Assembly (NCBI GenBank): GCA_005880805.1
Contig: VBFZ01000168.1
Span: forward strand, 1-22,018
Direction: 5' to 3'
DNA length: 22,018 nt
Source of the DNA: Chloroflexota bacterium
Lineage (GTDB): Bacteria > Chloroflexota > Limnocylindria > Limnocylindrales > CSP1-4
Made by a program: the position numbers and the translations under genes. This document shows positions 6,889-14,714 of this stretch, piece after piece. A model generated the notes under the pieces. The model was not told the DNA's origin, did no database searches, and worked only from the letters and a program-made list of their open reading frames with translations. The stretch's first letter is position 1, and each line of letters starts with the position of its first letter.

Positions 6889-9419
6889 GCCTGCCGAGAC
6901 GCTCGACGGCGCCCGGATGCGCCGGAGGACCTGCCGGACGTGCCGCCGCTGCTGCGGGATCGCGCTCCCCGCCCGCCAGCTCGAGGGCCCCGCCGGCCTC
7001 CCCGGGACGGCCGGACCAGCGCGTCGGGGTTCGGCGGCCCTCCGGAAAGCTTCATTCCCGGCCGTACGCCTTCCGCCGGCAGGTCGATGGCCGCCCCGCA
7101 GCGCAGGCAGATAGCGCCCGCCTCCCCTTCGCGGGCGACCGGCCCGTCATCGGCGTCGTGCAGCGCCCCAAGCGGCTCCCTGGACGTCGTGAAGTCACAC
7201 TTGGGGTAGCGCGAGCAGCCCCAGAAGAGGGAGCCGGTGCGGCGGGCGCGACGCGTCACGAGGTGGCCCTGACCGCACTTGGGGCACGTGACCTCGAATG
7301 CCAGCGGCTCGGGCGGCGGCGGGCCCTGGCGGTGGATGTAATCGCAGTCCGGGTATCGGTCGCAGCCGACGAAGGGTCCGTAGCGGCCGCGCTTGGCAAC
7401 GAGGTGGCCGCCGTCGGTGGCTCCGCACTTCGGGCAGCTCTCGCCGACCACCGGGAGTGCCGCCACGCCCGCAACGGCCGTCGCCGTGCCGTCGGCTGAC
7501 GAGCCGTTCCCACTCGCCTCGCCGGTGCCGTCGGTTGCGGCGCCCGCGGCCGCCATCGCTTCCTCGCTGCCGGGGAGTGGCCTCGTTTCCTTGTGTTCGG
7601 GATAGAGGGAGCAGGCGAGGAACTCCCCGTAGCGCCCGAGGCGGACGACCATCGGGTGCCCCAGCGAGCAGACCTCGTCGGTCGGACGCGTGGTGAAGTC
7701 GGCCCGTCGCAGCTCCTTCGCCTTCGTCTCGACGAGCGACTGGAAGGGCCGGTAGAAGGCGCGAACGAGGGGAACCCACTCCCGCCTGCCGCGGGCGACC
7801 TCGTCGAGGTCCTCCTCCATGCGTGCGGTGAAGCGGACGTCGACGAACTCGCCGAAATGCCCGACGAGCAGGTCGGTGACGATCTCGCCGACCGGCTCCG
7901 GGTACAGCCGCCGCTCCTTCACCCTGACGTAGCCCCGGTCGAGAATCGTGGAGATCGTCGCCGCGTAGGTCGAAGGCCGACCGATCCCGTGATCTTCCAG
8001 CGCTTTGATGAGCGACGCTTCCGTGAAGCGCGGGGGCGGCTCCGTGAAGTGCTGCCGCGCATCGACCGACTCCACGCTCGTGACATCGCCCTCGCCAAGG
8101 GCGGGCAGCGTCCGCTCGGGCTCGTCGGTCGTGTCGTCGGTGCCTTCCGTGTAGACAGCGGCGAACCCGTCGAAGATGGTTCGCGTGGCCGACGCCCGAA
8201 GCTCGTACGGACCGTCGCCCAGCTCGACCGAGGTGGTTTCGAGCTCCTTCGCGGCCATCTGGCTGGCCAGCGCACGCTGCCAGATCAGCCGGTACAGGCG
8301 AGCCTCGTCACGCCCCAGGTGTCCGGCCAGCGCGTCCGGCTCCCGCCGAAACGAGGTCGGGCGGATTGCCTCGTGCGCTTCCTGCGCTCCCTTGCTCTTC
8401 GTCCTGTAGACGCGGCCCTTCGGCATCGCGTACTGCTCGCCGAACCGCGCGCGGATCACCTCCCGCGCCTCGCCGAGCGCCTGTCCCGAGAGCGCGACGG
8501 AGTCGGTGCGCATGTAGGTGATCAGGCCGACCTGGCCTTCGGGCGTCCCCACGCCCTCGTAAAGGCGCTGCGCCGTGGCCATGGTGCGCTTCGGGCTGAA
8601 GCCGAGCTTGCGGCTCGCCTCCTGCTGCAGCGTCGAGGTCGTGAAGGGCGGCGCGGGATTGCGGCTGGACCGCTTGACGGCGACCGAACGGACGGCCGGG
8701 TGGCTTTGCTCGAGGGCAGCTCGATGACGGGTGGCTGTCTCCTCGTCTGCGATCTCGGGCTTCTCGCCGTCGATCCGCACCAGTTCTGCGCCGAACAGCT
8801 CGCCTCCGGCGGTGGCGAGCGTGGCCTCGATCGTCCAGTACTCGCGCGGGACGAAGGCTCGAATCTCCCGCTCGCGCTCCACGACCAGTCGCACCGCAAC
8901 CGACTGGACGCGCCCGGCGGACAGCCCCGACCGGACCTTGCGCCACAGGAGCGGGCTGAGCGTGTAGCCGACCAGCCGGTCGACGACGCGACGCGCCTGC
9001 TGGGCGTCGACGAGGTGATGGTCGATCGTGCGCGGGTGAGCAAACGCCTCGCGGATGGCCCCTTCCGTGATCTCCGAGAAGGTCACCCGACGCGTCTTCG
9101 CGGCGGGAATGTCCGCGGCCTCCGCAACGTGCCACGCGATCGCCTCGCCCTCTCGGTCGAGGTCGGTCGCCAGGTAGACGAGATCCGCGCGCCCTGCGGC
9201 CTTCTTGATCGCCCCGATCTGTCGCCGCCGGTCATCAACGATCTCGTAGTCGGGCTCGAAATCGTGCTCGACGTCGACGCCGAGCTGGTTCTTGCCGGGA
9301 TTTTCAGGCAGGTCGCGGACATGGCCATAGGAGGCCAGGACGGTGTAGTCCGGGCCGAGATAACGTTCGATCGTCCTCGCCTTTGCCGGCGATTCCACGA
9401 TCACGAGATTGCCGCTCAT
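6885..9419 (-). CDS. topA: DNA topoisomerase I (type IA)
   Basis: The enzyme relaxes negative supercoils by single-strand passage. The 844-residue reading begins with MSGNLVIVESPAKARTIERY, the expected TOPRIM start. The acidic Mg-binding triad is D86, D88 and E90 (TDLDREGEAIAW), and the catalytic tyrosine is Y302 in GLITYMRTDS. HEAIRPTSFRR, FTEASLIKALED and GIGRPSTYA are further core motifs. The C-terminal third has topoisomerase zinc fingers: a degenerate first one (C-x3-H, then C-x4-H), two standard four-Cys fingers starting CPKCGATDGGH and CPKCGQGHL, and a partial fourth (CLRCG). The last 50 residues are an Arg/Gly/Ser-rich basic tail, comparable in kind to the basic tails of actinobacterial TopA proteins. 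It is the first gene of a seven-gene run. A -10-like TAGACT lies nine bases upstream of the ATG. Confidence 0.96.
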   Translation of the reverse strand: MSGNLVIVESPAKARTIERYLGPDYTVLASYGHVRDLPENPGKNQLGVDVEHDFEPDYEIVDDRRRQIGAIKKAAGRADLVYLATDLDREGEAIAWHVAEAADIPAAKTRRVTFSEITEGAIREAFAHPRTIDHHLVDAQQARRVVDRLVGYTLSPLLWRKVRSGLSAGRVQSVAVRLVVEREREIRAFVPREYWTIEATLATAGGELFGAELVRIDGEKPEIADEETATRHRAALEQSHPAVRSVAVKRSSRNPAPPFTTSTLQQEASRKLGFSPKRTMATAQRLYEGVGTPEGQVGLITYMRTDSVALSGQALGEAREVIRARFGEQYAMPKGRVYRTKSKGAQEAHEAIRPTSFRREPDALAGHLGRDEARLYRLIWQRALASQMAAKELETTSVELGDGPYELRASATRTIFDGFAAVYTEGTDDTTDEPERTLPALGEGDVTSVESVDARQHFTEPPPRFTEASLIKALEDHGIGRPSTYAATISTILDRGYVRVKERRLYPEPVGEIVTDLLVGHFGEFVDVRFTARMEEDLDEVARGRREWVPLVRAFYRPFQSLVETKAKELRRADFTTRPTDEVCSLGHPMVVRLGRYGEFLACSLYPEHKETRPLPGSEEAMAAAGAATDGTGEASGNGSSADGTATAVAGVAALPVVGESCPKCGATDGGHLVAKRGRYGPFVGCDRYPDCDYIHRQGPPPPEPLAFEVTCPKCGQGHLVTRRARRTGSLFWGCSRYPKCDFTTSREPLGALHDADDGPVAREGEAGAICLRCGAAIDLPAEGVRPGMKLSGGPPNPDALVRPSRGGRRGPRAGGRGARSRSSGGTSGRSSGASGRRRASRQA

Positions 9420-9450
9420 TCGCGGGCGAGTCTAGCAAAGGGCCCTTCAC
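9420..9450 (-). promoter_or_regulatory. Candidate promoter of topA, near-leaderless
   Basis: On the minus strand TTGGGC (-35-like) is followed by 16 bases and TAGACT (-10-like, 9429-9434), then nine bases to the topA ATG. The predicted transcript would have a 5' UTR of about zero to three bases. Nothing between this and the upstream small gene looks like a Shine-Dalgarno sequence. Confidence 0.45.
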
Positions 9451-9563
9451 GCCCAATTCACGCGAAATCCTCGGCCCGAGAGGCCCGGCGGAGTTCCCTG
9501 GGGCCTAAGAGGGCGAACGGCCGCCAAGGGGGAGGGTGCCTAGTCGACCTTGTCCGGGAGTCC

Positions 9564-9887
9564 CTAAGCCTCGCGGACGCGGCGGAGGAAGTCCTCGTCG
9601 ATCGTGAGCTCCTCCTCGACCGTTGCGTTGACGATCGGCGCGGCCGTTTCGCCGACGTGGCCATCGCTCGACTCCTGGTCGACGGTGGACGCGATCTCGA
9701 CGAACCGGATGTGCGCGAGCGGAAACAGGAACCACGACCCGATGTGGTCCGCGTACAGCGGGCGCTCGCCGCCGAGCGTGCGGAGGTTCGTGCAGGTCAG
9801 CCCGATATCCGTCGGCTGGGGCATGGCGAACAGGTCCGCGAGGAGCGGCTGTTCGTTGTTCAGGTGGATGACGGCATTGCGGATCAT
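9564..9887 (-). CDS. Unrecognised small protein, 107 residues
   Basis: I do not recognise this family. The ATG at 9887 is chosen because the residues before it (Pro/Gly-rich) look non-coding and a promoter lies immediately upstream. The sequence MIRNAVIHLNNEQPLLADLF suggests an opening beta strand with a short turn. DIGLTCTNLRT, YADHIGSWFLFPL and IRFVEI suggest further strands, so a small compact beta protein is likely. The last 40 residues are acidic (TVEEELTIDEDFLRRVREA) and may form a helical tail. There is no signal peptide, membrane segment, metal motif or catalytic motif. It is followed by topA in the same direction, but topA appears to have its own promoter, so the two may be separate units. 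Strong codon bias and an intact frame support a real gene. Confidence 0.7.
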   Translation of the reverse strand: MIRNAVIHLNNEQPLLADLFAMPQPTDIGLTCTNLRTLGGERPLYADHIGSWFLFPLAHIRFVEIASTVDQESSDGHVGETAAPIVNATVEEELTIDEDFLRRVREA

Positions 9888-9894
9888 CCCCGCG

Positions 9895-9923
9895 ATGCTA
9901 GGCGGAGGCCGCGGATGTGTCAG
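9895..9923 (-). promoter_or_regulatory. Promoter of the 107-residue gene, leaderless type
   Basis: The minus strand carries CTGACA (9918-9923) as -35, a 17-base spacer and TAGCAT (9895-9900) as -10, followed by seven bases and the ATG. Spacing and sequence are close to a housekeeping sigma consensus, and the start codon falls where transcription would begin. This is the best-formed example of the pattern in the window. Confidence 0.55.
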
Positions 9924-9936
9924 CGGGCCGGTCGCG

Positions 9937-9950
9937 CCATCGGCCGATGG
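9937..9950. promoter_or_regulatory. Perfect 14-bp palindrome, candidate operator
   Basis: CCATCGGCCGATGG is a perfect palindrome ending 13 bases upstream of the -35 element of the 107-residue gene. A dimeric transcription factor could bind here. With no loop it is a poor terminator hairpin, and no T-run follows. The assignment rests on symmetry and position only. Confidence 0.35.
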
Positions 9951-9999
9951 GCCGGAAGTCCGCCTCCCCATAGCCCGGGACCAGGCGGCACGAGCGCGA

Positions 10000-11591
10000 T
10001 CAGGGGTGGTAAAAGTCGATGACCAGGCGAATTCGACCGCTATAGACCCAGACCCCGATCCCGCACCGCTTGTAGGCCGGGTTCATCAGGTTCGCGTAAT
10101 GGCAGAAGCCGCTGCACGGCTTCTCGGTCTGGTAGTAGAGGTGCGTCCCGAGCACCGATGCATAGGCATTGCTGGCCGATCGGCATCCGATGTTTTCCGC
10201 CGCCCAGCCGCTGTAGCCCGCCCGCCGCAGCCGCGTCGTCGGGTCGCCGTCGGCGAAGTGACTGCAGATGTTGCGCGTCGCAAGCAGTCGCGCATACGGC
10301 CGCGACACTTTGGTGGAGATCCCGGCGTCGAGGACGATCGGGGCCGTCGAGAGGCCGCCCGGGCTGCTGCACGAACCGCTCGAGGTGACCCAGCCGCCCG
10401 TCCGCGTGCAGTTCATCAGCCGCAGGTAGTAGACCTCGACCGCGTACCAGGTCGCCCGCCCGGCCGTACCGCCGACGGAACGACTGATCCGGACCGTGCC
10501 GGTGGAGGCGGACGGCTTGGGTTTGTTTGGATTGCTCACGACCTTGAACGCGCCGGTCCTCGGCGCAGCGATCGGCGTTCCCGCTCGCGACCGTGCTGTG
10601 GCGCCGATCGAAACCTTTACCGCCGCGGAGTACGGGAGGCTCTTCGCGGGCTCGAAGACGAGCACTGTGTCCCCTTCGGCCCAGCTGACCTTGCCGTCTC
10701 GCGCCTTGCCGTCGGCCGTCACAGCCAGTGCACCGGCCGTCGAGCCGCGGCCCATCGCGGTCGTGAAGCGGACCGAGATGATCGCGTCGCGGGTTACCTT
10801 CGTCGCCCCGTTCAGCGGCCGGAAGCGGACCACGTCGGCAGCGATCGCCGTCTTGACGCGCAGCGCCCCTGGCGCGACCACCACAGCGCCGTCGGCATCC
10901 AGGATGCCGGGTCGCAGGCTCACCGAATACGTCGTGTCGGGCGAGAGCGGCTCGGCCGGGGCGAACGAGAATCCGATTCCCGCCGAGTCGCCGGGGGTGG
11001 TGAAGGCTCCGGCTACCTGGGGTTCGATCCGGAAGGCGGCTTCGGCAGACGTCAGATCGACCGTCCGCTCGAAGGCGACCGTAAACGAGGTGGTCGTCGT
11101 TACCCGATCACCCGCCCGTCGATCGGCAATGACCATCGCCCTCGTAGGAGAGCGCGTGAGAAATGCCGCACGGGACGGCTCGGCCAGCTGCTGGCCGGAG
11201 GCAGTCCGGGCAGCCTCGGCGATCGCGATCGTGTAGTAGGTGCCGGTCGTCCAGCCACTTGCCGGCGACACCGTGAGCACCGTTGAGTCCGCGCTCCACG
11301 ACAACGAGACACGCGCCTCGGGCGACACGCTGAGGGCGGCCTGGACGCTCGCGCGGTCCATCGGCGACGCGAACGTCACGCTGACCGGATCGTGCAAGCC
11401 GTGCTGGTAGCGAATGTCGGAGAAATGCGCTGCCGCGACCGGCTGGGCGACCGACAGAGGAACCGCTTCCGTCCGGCCGGAGAACGACGAGCCGAACGCA
11501 GCGATCCACAGGATCGTCGCTGCAGCACGACCGGCGCATAGATCAACACCAGGACGGGCACGGCCAGGACGGCGACCGCGATCTTGCGCAA
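10000..11591 (-). CDS. Secreted Big_5 (SbsA Ig-like) and CAP-domain protein, N-terminus frameshifted
   Basis: The main open frame, from about 11530 to the stop, encodes three Ig-like Big_5 domains. The first starts near HDPVSVTFASPMDRASV, the second at AMVIADRRAGD and the third at ADVVRFRPLNGATKV. A Pro/Lys linker (NPNKPKPSAS) and a CAP (SCP/PR-1) domain follow. CAP landmarks are ICSHFADGDP, the Glu in GWAAENIG, CHYANLMNPAYKRCGIGVW and the final IDFYHP; seven cysteines suggest disulfides. No usable start exists in that frame upstream of a TTG at 11397. A signal or anchor segment beginning RKIAVAVLAVPVLVLIYAPVV lies in another frame from a TTG at 11591, behind a strong AGGAGG. Codon bias switches frame near 11520, so one base appears lost or gained there. 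The product should be exported; CAP proteins of this type have no settled bacterial function. Confidence 0.75.
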
Positions 11592-11598
11592 TAGACAG

Positions 11599-11606
11599 CC
11601 CCTCCT
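11599..11606 (-). promoter_or_regulatory. Ribosome binding site fixing the CAP-protein start
   Basis: AGGAGGGG on the minus strand lies seven bases upstream of TTG at 11591. It is the strongest Shine-Dalgarno sequence in the window and marks the start of the hydrophobic export segment, which is out of frame with the rest of the gene. Confidence 0.65.
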
Positions 11607-11698
11607 GACTCGTGGCTGGGGGACGCGAGGTCGAGCTGTCGTGCGGCCCGGCATGAACCCGGGTCTCGGCTGACGCTGGGGCGCCACCGGTCCGGCGG

Positions 11699-11728
11699 AG
11701 AATAGCACCGGCGAAAAGTGCCGATCAA
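11699..11728 (-). promoter_or_regulatory. Promoter of the CAP-protein gene
   Basis: TTGATC (11723-11728) and TATTCT (11699-11704) are separated by 18 bases on the minus strand. Transcription would start near 11692, giving a GC-rich leader of about 100 bases before the TTG start, unlike the leaderless promoters elsewhere in the window. The rest of the 11592-11784 gap holds no gene I can support. Confidence 0.55.
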
Positions 11729-11784
11729 CCCGCGCGATCCTCCCGCGAATCCACCCGAAACCTCGCGGAATTCCGGAGGAAGAG

Positions 11785-13092
11785 TCAGCGCGATGCCAAC
11801 GTGCCCGCTGGCCGATACCGGCCGTACGCAGCGGAGACCAGGCCGCGGAGCTCCAGGAGGGTCAGGATCCCGAGCACTCCCGCGACCGGAAGCTTCGTCG
11901 CGGCGACGAGCTCGTCCGCCGTGGTCCGGCCCGCAAGCAGTGCCTCCGCAACCGATCGTTCGCCCGCACCCAGTTCGGCGAGCACGCCTGCGCGTCCCGG
12001 CCGCGAACCCGACGATCGGGGGGCCGCGCCGGCGCGCCGCGTCGTCTCCGCCTCCTCGCGCCGCGCAAGCCCGAGGTCCTCGAGCAGCTCGGGGACGCCC
12101 GCCACGATCCGCGTCAGGTCCGGGTAGTCGCGAAGCAGCGCAAGGCAGCCGGCGGACGTGGGCTCGCCAATCGCACCCGGGACGACAAAGCACGGGCGGC
12201 CCTGCTCGAGCGCCCAGCCGGCGGTGATGAGCGCGCCGCTTTCGGCGGTCGCCTCGACCACGACGGTGGCATCCGCAAGGCCGCTGATAAGCCGGTTGCG
12301 GCGCGGGAAGGTTCCCCGGGTAGGGCCAGAGTCCGGCGGGAGCTCGCTGACGAGCGCACCGCCTGCGTCGACGATGACGTCGGCCAGCTGACGATGCGCG
12401 TGCGGGTAGAGTCGGCCGTGGGCTCCACCGAGCACCGCGACCGTAGTGCCTCGTTCGGCGACGACCCCGGCGTGTGCCGCCCCATCGATCCCGAGCGCGA
12501 GCCCCGAAACGACGCTTGACCCGACACGCGAAACCGCACCGGCAATCCGGGCGGCAACCAGCCGTCCGTACTCAGACGGCCGGCGGGTCCCCACGACGGC
12601 AATCGCACGGCGTTGGGAAAGCGCGGACGGGTCGCCCTGAACGAAGAGGACATGCGGCGGCATCTCGATCCCGAGGAGCCGCGCCGGAAACGCCTCGTCC
12701 TCGAGGGTCACGACGCTGAGTCCCAGCTGCCGGACACGGTCGAGGATCTGACTGCTCCCTCTCGCGGCGTCGACGATCCTCGTTGCGAGGTCGCCGCTCA
12801 TGCGTCTCGCAGGTTCGGTCGCGTTCTCGTCGTCTGCCAGCAGGTGGCGCCGCCCACCGGGCGCTCGTGCCACCTCAAGGATCGCCCGGCCCGATCCGAA
12901 CCGGCTCAGCAGCCTGCCGAACGTGACAGGACCGAGCCCATGGATCGATGCCAGGACCGTCCACGCGTCTCGTTCTGCCGCGCGAGCGGTCGGCCGCGCC
13001 GACGCGCGCGTCTCCCTGGGCGCGTTACGCCCCTCCGAGCGGGCACGAACCGGCTTGATGAGAACGGGTCCCTCGCGCGCCACGCCGAGCAC
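11785..13092 (-). CDS. dprA: DprA/Smf, single-strand DNA protector and RecA loader
   Basis: DprA binds incoming single-stranded DNA during transformation and loads RecA; it is also widespread in bacteria not known to be competent. The GTG at 13092 lies one base after the comM stop (TGA-G-GTG) and gives 435 residues; the first 35 to 40 are basic and weakly conserved, so a later start is possible. A helix-hairpin-helix-like N-terminal domain (about 41-110, VLASIHGLGPVTFGRLLSRF) precedes the Rossmann-like core: AVVGTRRPSEYG (165-176), SGLALGIDGAAHAG (196-209), VAVLGGAHGRLYP (218-230), FPRRNRLISGLAD (262-274) and ESGALITAGWALEQGRP (284-300). The C-terminal 70 residues form the winged-helix DML1-type domain (TTADELVAATKLPVAGVLGI). 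The pair with comM is a DNA-uptake and recombination unit. Confidence 0.93.
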   Translation of the reverse strand: MLGVAREGPVLIKPVRARSEGRNAPRETRASARPTARAAERDAWTVLASIHGLGPVTFGRLLSRFGSGRAILEVARAPGGRRHLLADDENATEPARRMSGDLATRIVDAARGSSQILDRVRQLGLSVVTLEDEAFPARLLGIEMPPHVLFVQGDPSALSQRRAIAVVGTRRPSEYGRLVAARIAGAVSRVGSSVVSGLALGIDGAAHAGVVAERGTTVAVLGGAHGRLYPHAHRQLADVIVDAGGALVSELPPDSGPTRGTFPRRNRLISGLADATVVVEATAESGALITAGWALEQGRPCFVVPGAIGEPTSAGCLALLRDYPDLTRIVAGVPELLEDLGLARREEAETTRRAGAAPRSSGSRPGRAGVLAELGAGERSVAEALLAGRTTADELVAATKLPVAGVLGILTLLELRGLVSAAYGRYRPAGTLASR

Positions 13093-13093
13093 C

Positions 13094-14656
13094 TCAGCTC
13101 GCCAGGCGTGCCGCGGCCTGGCTGGCAGGCGATCGGTAGCGGGCGGCCTCCTCGAGGCACGCGACGTCCACGGTCTCGAGATCGGCCAGGTCTGCGATGG
13201 TTCGCGCAACCCTGAGCAGCCGCTCCGTGCCGCGCGCCGACAGCCCCTCCAGCTCCGACAGGGCGACTAGCCGGCGCTCCTCTGTTCGGCCTATGCGGGC
13301 GGCACCTCGAAGCGCACGTCCCCTGATGCGTGCGTTGAGGCGCCCACGCCGTTCGACCTGTCGACCCCGGCAGGCAGCGATCCGTGAAGCGACGTCAACC
13401 GACCGCTCGGGCTCGACCGACGCGACGAGGGCGGCCGGAGGGACGCGCGGCATGGTCACCCACAGGTCGATCCGGTCTCGCAAGGGTCCGGAGACGCGCT
13501 CGGCATAGCGCTCGACGATTGACTCCCGGCAATGGCAGCGAGCCTTGTCGGTTCCCGCGTATCCGCACGGGCACGGGTTCATCGCGGCAACGAGCTGGAA
13601 GCGAGCCGGAAACGTGGTCGCGCGCCCAACACGCGAGATCGCAACGCGGCCCTCCTCGAGTGGCTCGCGCAGCGCCTCGAGGACGTCGCGATCGAACTCG
13701 GGCAGTTCGTCGAGGAACAGGACACCGTGATCGGCAAGCGTCACCTCGCCCGGCGAGAGTCGTGGCCCGCCGCCGACCATCGCCGCGTACGAGATCGTGT
13801 GGTGCGGTGTTCGAAACGGGGGTCGCCGCACGAGGCCCGTGATCGGATGGGCGCCTGCGACCGAGTCGATCACCGTCGCCGACAGCGATTCCTGGTCGTC
13901 GAGGGGCGGCAGCAGGCCGGGAATCGTGCGCGCGAGCAGGGTTTTCCCGGCGCCGGGTGGGCCCACCATCAGCAGCCCGTGTCCGCCGGCCAGCGCAATC
14001 TCGAGCGCGCGCCGGGCCTCGACCTGGCCCCGGACCTCGGAGAGGTCGGGCAAGTCGGCCAAGGCGACTGCGGGGTCGGGAGCGAGGGGGGCGTCCGCCT
14101 CAGGCGCAAGATCGACCCGCTCGGGCGCCGTTGGTCGGCGCCGGCGGGAACGTGGCGCCCGGATCAGTTCGGCAGCCGCGCCGAGGGTCGCCACGGCGAA
14201 GGCTTCGATCCCACCGACGAGTCGCGCCTCGGCGAGCCCGTCCTGCGGGACGATCGCCCGCCGGACGCCACGTCGCGCGAGCGCGGCGAGCATCGGGAGG
14301 AGCCCCGGTACGTTGCGAACTTCGCCGCCGAGCGACAGCTCGCCGAGCACGGCCCAGCGCCCGTTCGCCCGAACCTGCTCGGATCCGAGGAGGATCCCGA
14401 GCGCGATCCCGAGATCAAGTGACGCGCCGCCCTTGCGCAAGTCGGCCGGGGCGAGGTTCACCGTGATTCGCCGGGGCGGGTACACGAAGCCCGCGTTGCG
14501 GATGGCCCCGCGCACGCGTTCCCGCGACTCCTGCAGGGCAGCATCCGCAAGGCCGACGATCGAGAAGCCGGGAAGGCCGGGCGCAACGTCGACCTCTACG
14601 CGGATGATCCTGCCGTCGAGGCCATGCAACGTCGCGGAAAGGACAGTCGCCAGCAC
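13094..14656 (-). CDS. comM: ComM/YifB-family Mg-chelatase-like AAA+ ATPase
   Basis: ComM is a hexameric helicase that drives branch migration of the recombination intermediate formed during natural transformation. At 520 residues it is full length. The N-terminal Lon-like fold domain begins LATVLSATLHGLDGRIIRVEVDVAPG. The AAA+ module has Walker A GPPGAGKT (232-239), Walker B GVLFLDE (311-317), and the YifB-specific Cys-rich loop PCPCGYAGTDKARCHC (361-376). The C-terminal Mg-chelatase domain ends near the stop. The start is a GTG at 14656 with a -10-like TAGGCT six bases before it and no Shine-Dalgarno sequence. The stop is followed by one base and the dprA GTG. An Arg/Ala/Pro-rich linker at about 165-200 separates the Lon-like and AAA+ parts and is longer than I would expect. 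Confidence 0.94.
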   Translation of the reverse strand: MLATVLSATLHGLDGRIIRVEVDVAPGLPGFSIVGLADAALQESRERVRGAIRNAGFVYPPRRITVNLAPADLRKGGASLDLGIALGILLGSEQVRANGRWAVLGELSLGGEVRNVPGLLPMLAALARRGVRRAIVPQDGLAEARLVGGIEAFAVATLGAAAELIRAPRSRRRRPTAPERVDLAPEADAPLAPDPAVALADLPDLSEVRGQVEARRALEIALAGGHGLLMVGPPGAGKTLLARTIPGLLPPLDDQESLSATVIDSVAGAHPITGLVRRPPFRTPHHTISYAAMVGGGPRLSPGEVTLADHGVLFLDELPEFDRDVLEALREPLEEGRVAISRVGRATTFPARFQLVAAMNPCPCGYAGTDKARCHCRESIVERYAERVSGPLRDRIDLWVTMPRVPPAALVASVEPERSVDVASRIAACRGRQVERRGRLNARIRGRALRGAARIGRTEERRLVALSELEGLSARGTERLLRVARTIADLADLETVDVACLEEAARYRSPASQAAARLAS

Positions 14657-14662
14657 GCCGGG

Positions 14663-14668
14663 AGCCTA
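14663..14668 (-). promoter_or_regulatory. -10-like element of comM-dprA, leaderless type
   Basis: TAGGCT on the minus strand is followed by six bases and the comM GTG. A good -35 hexamer is not visible at the expected distance, so this call relies mainly on the repeated arrangement seen at other first genes in the window. Confidence 0.35.
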
Positions 14669-14714
14669 TCGGCGCGCGCTTACCTCGCCGTTATCTGGAT
14701 CGGACGGACGTGAT

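Noticed and set aside
7593..10022. Long plus-strand open frame of about 800 codons across topA
   Set aside because: It mirrors topA on the other strand, spans a promoter region and two genes, and its product is Arg/Asp/Gly-rich with no recognisable motif, a common artefact of high-GC coding DNA.
11515..11530. Programmed -1 frameshifting in the CAP gene
   Set aside because: No X-XXY-YYZ heptamer and no obvious downstream pseudoknot; mutation or sequencing error explains the data more simply.
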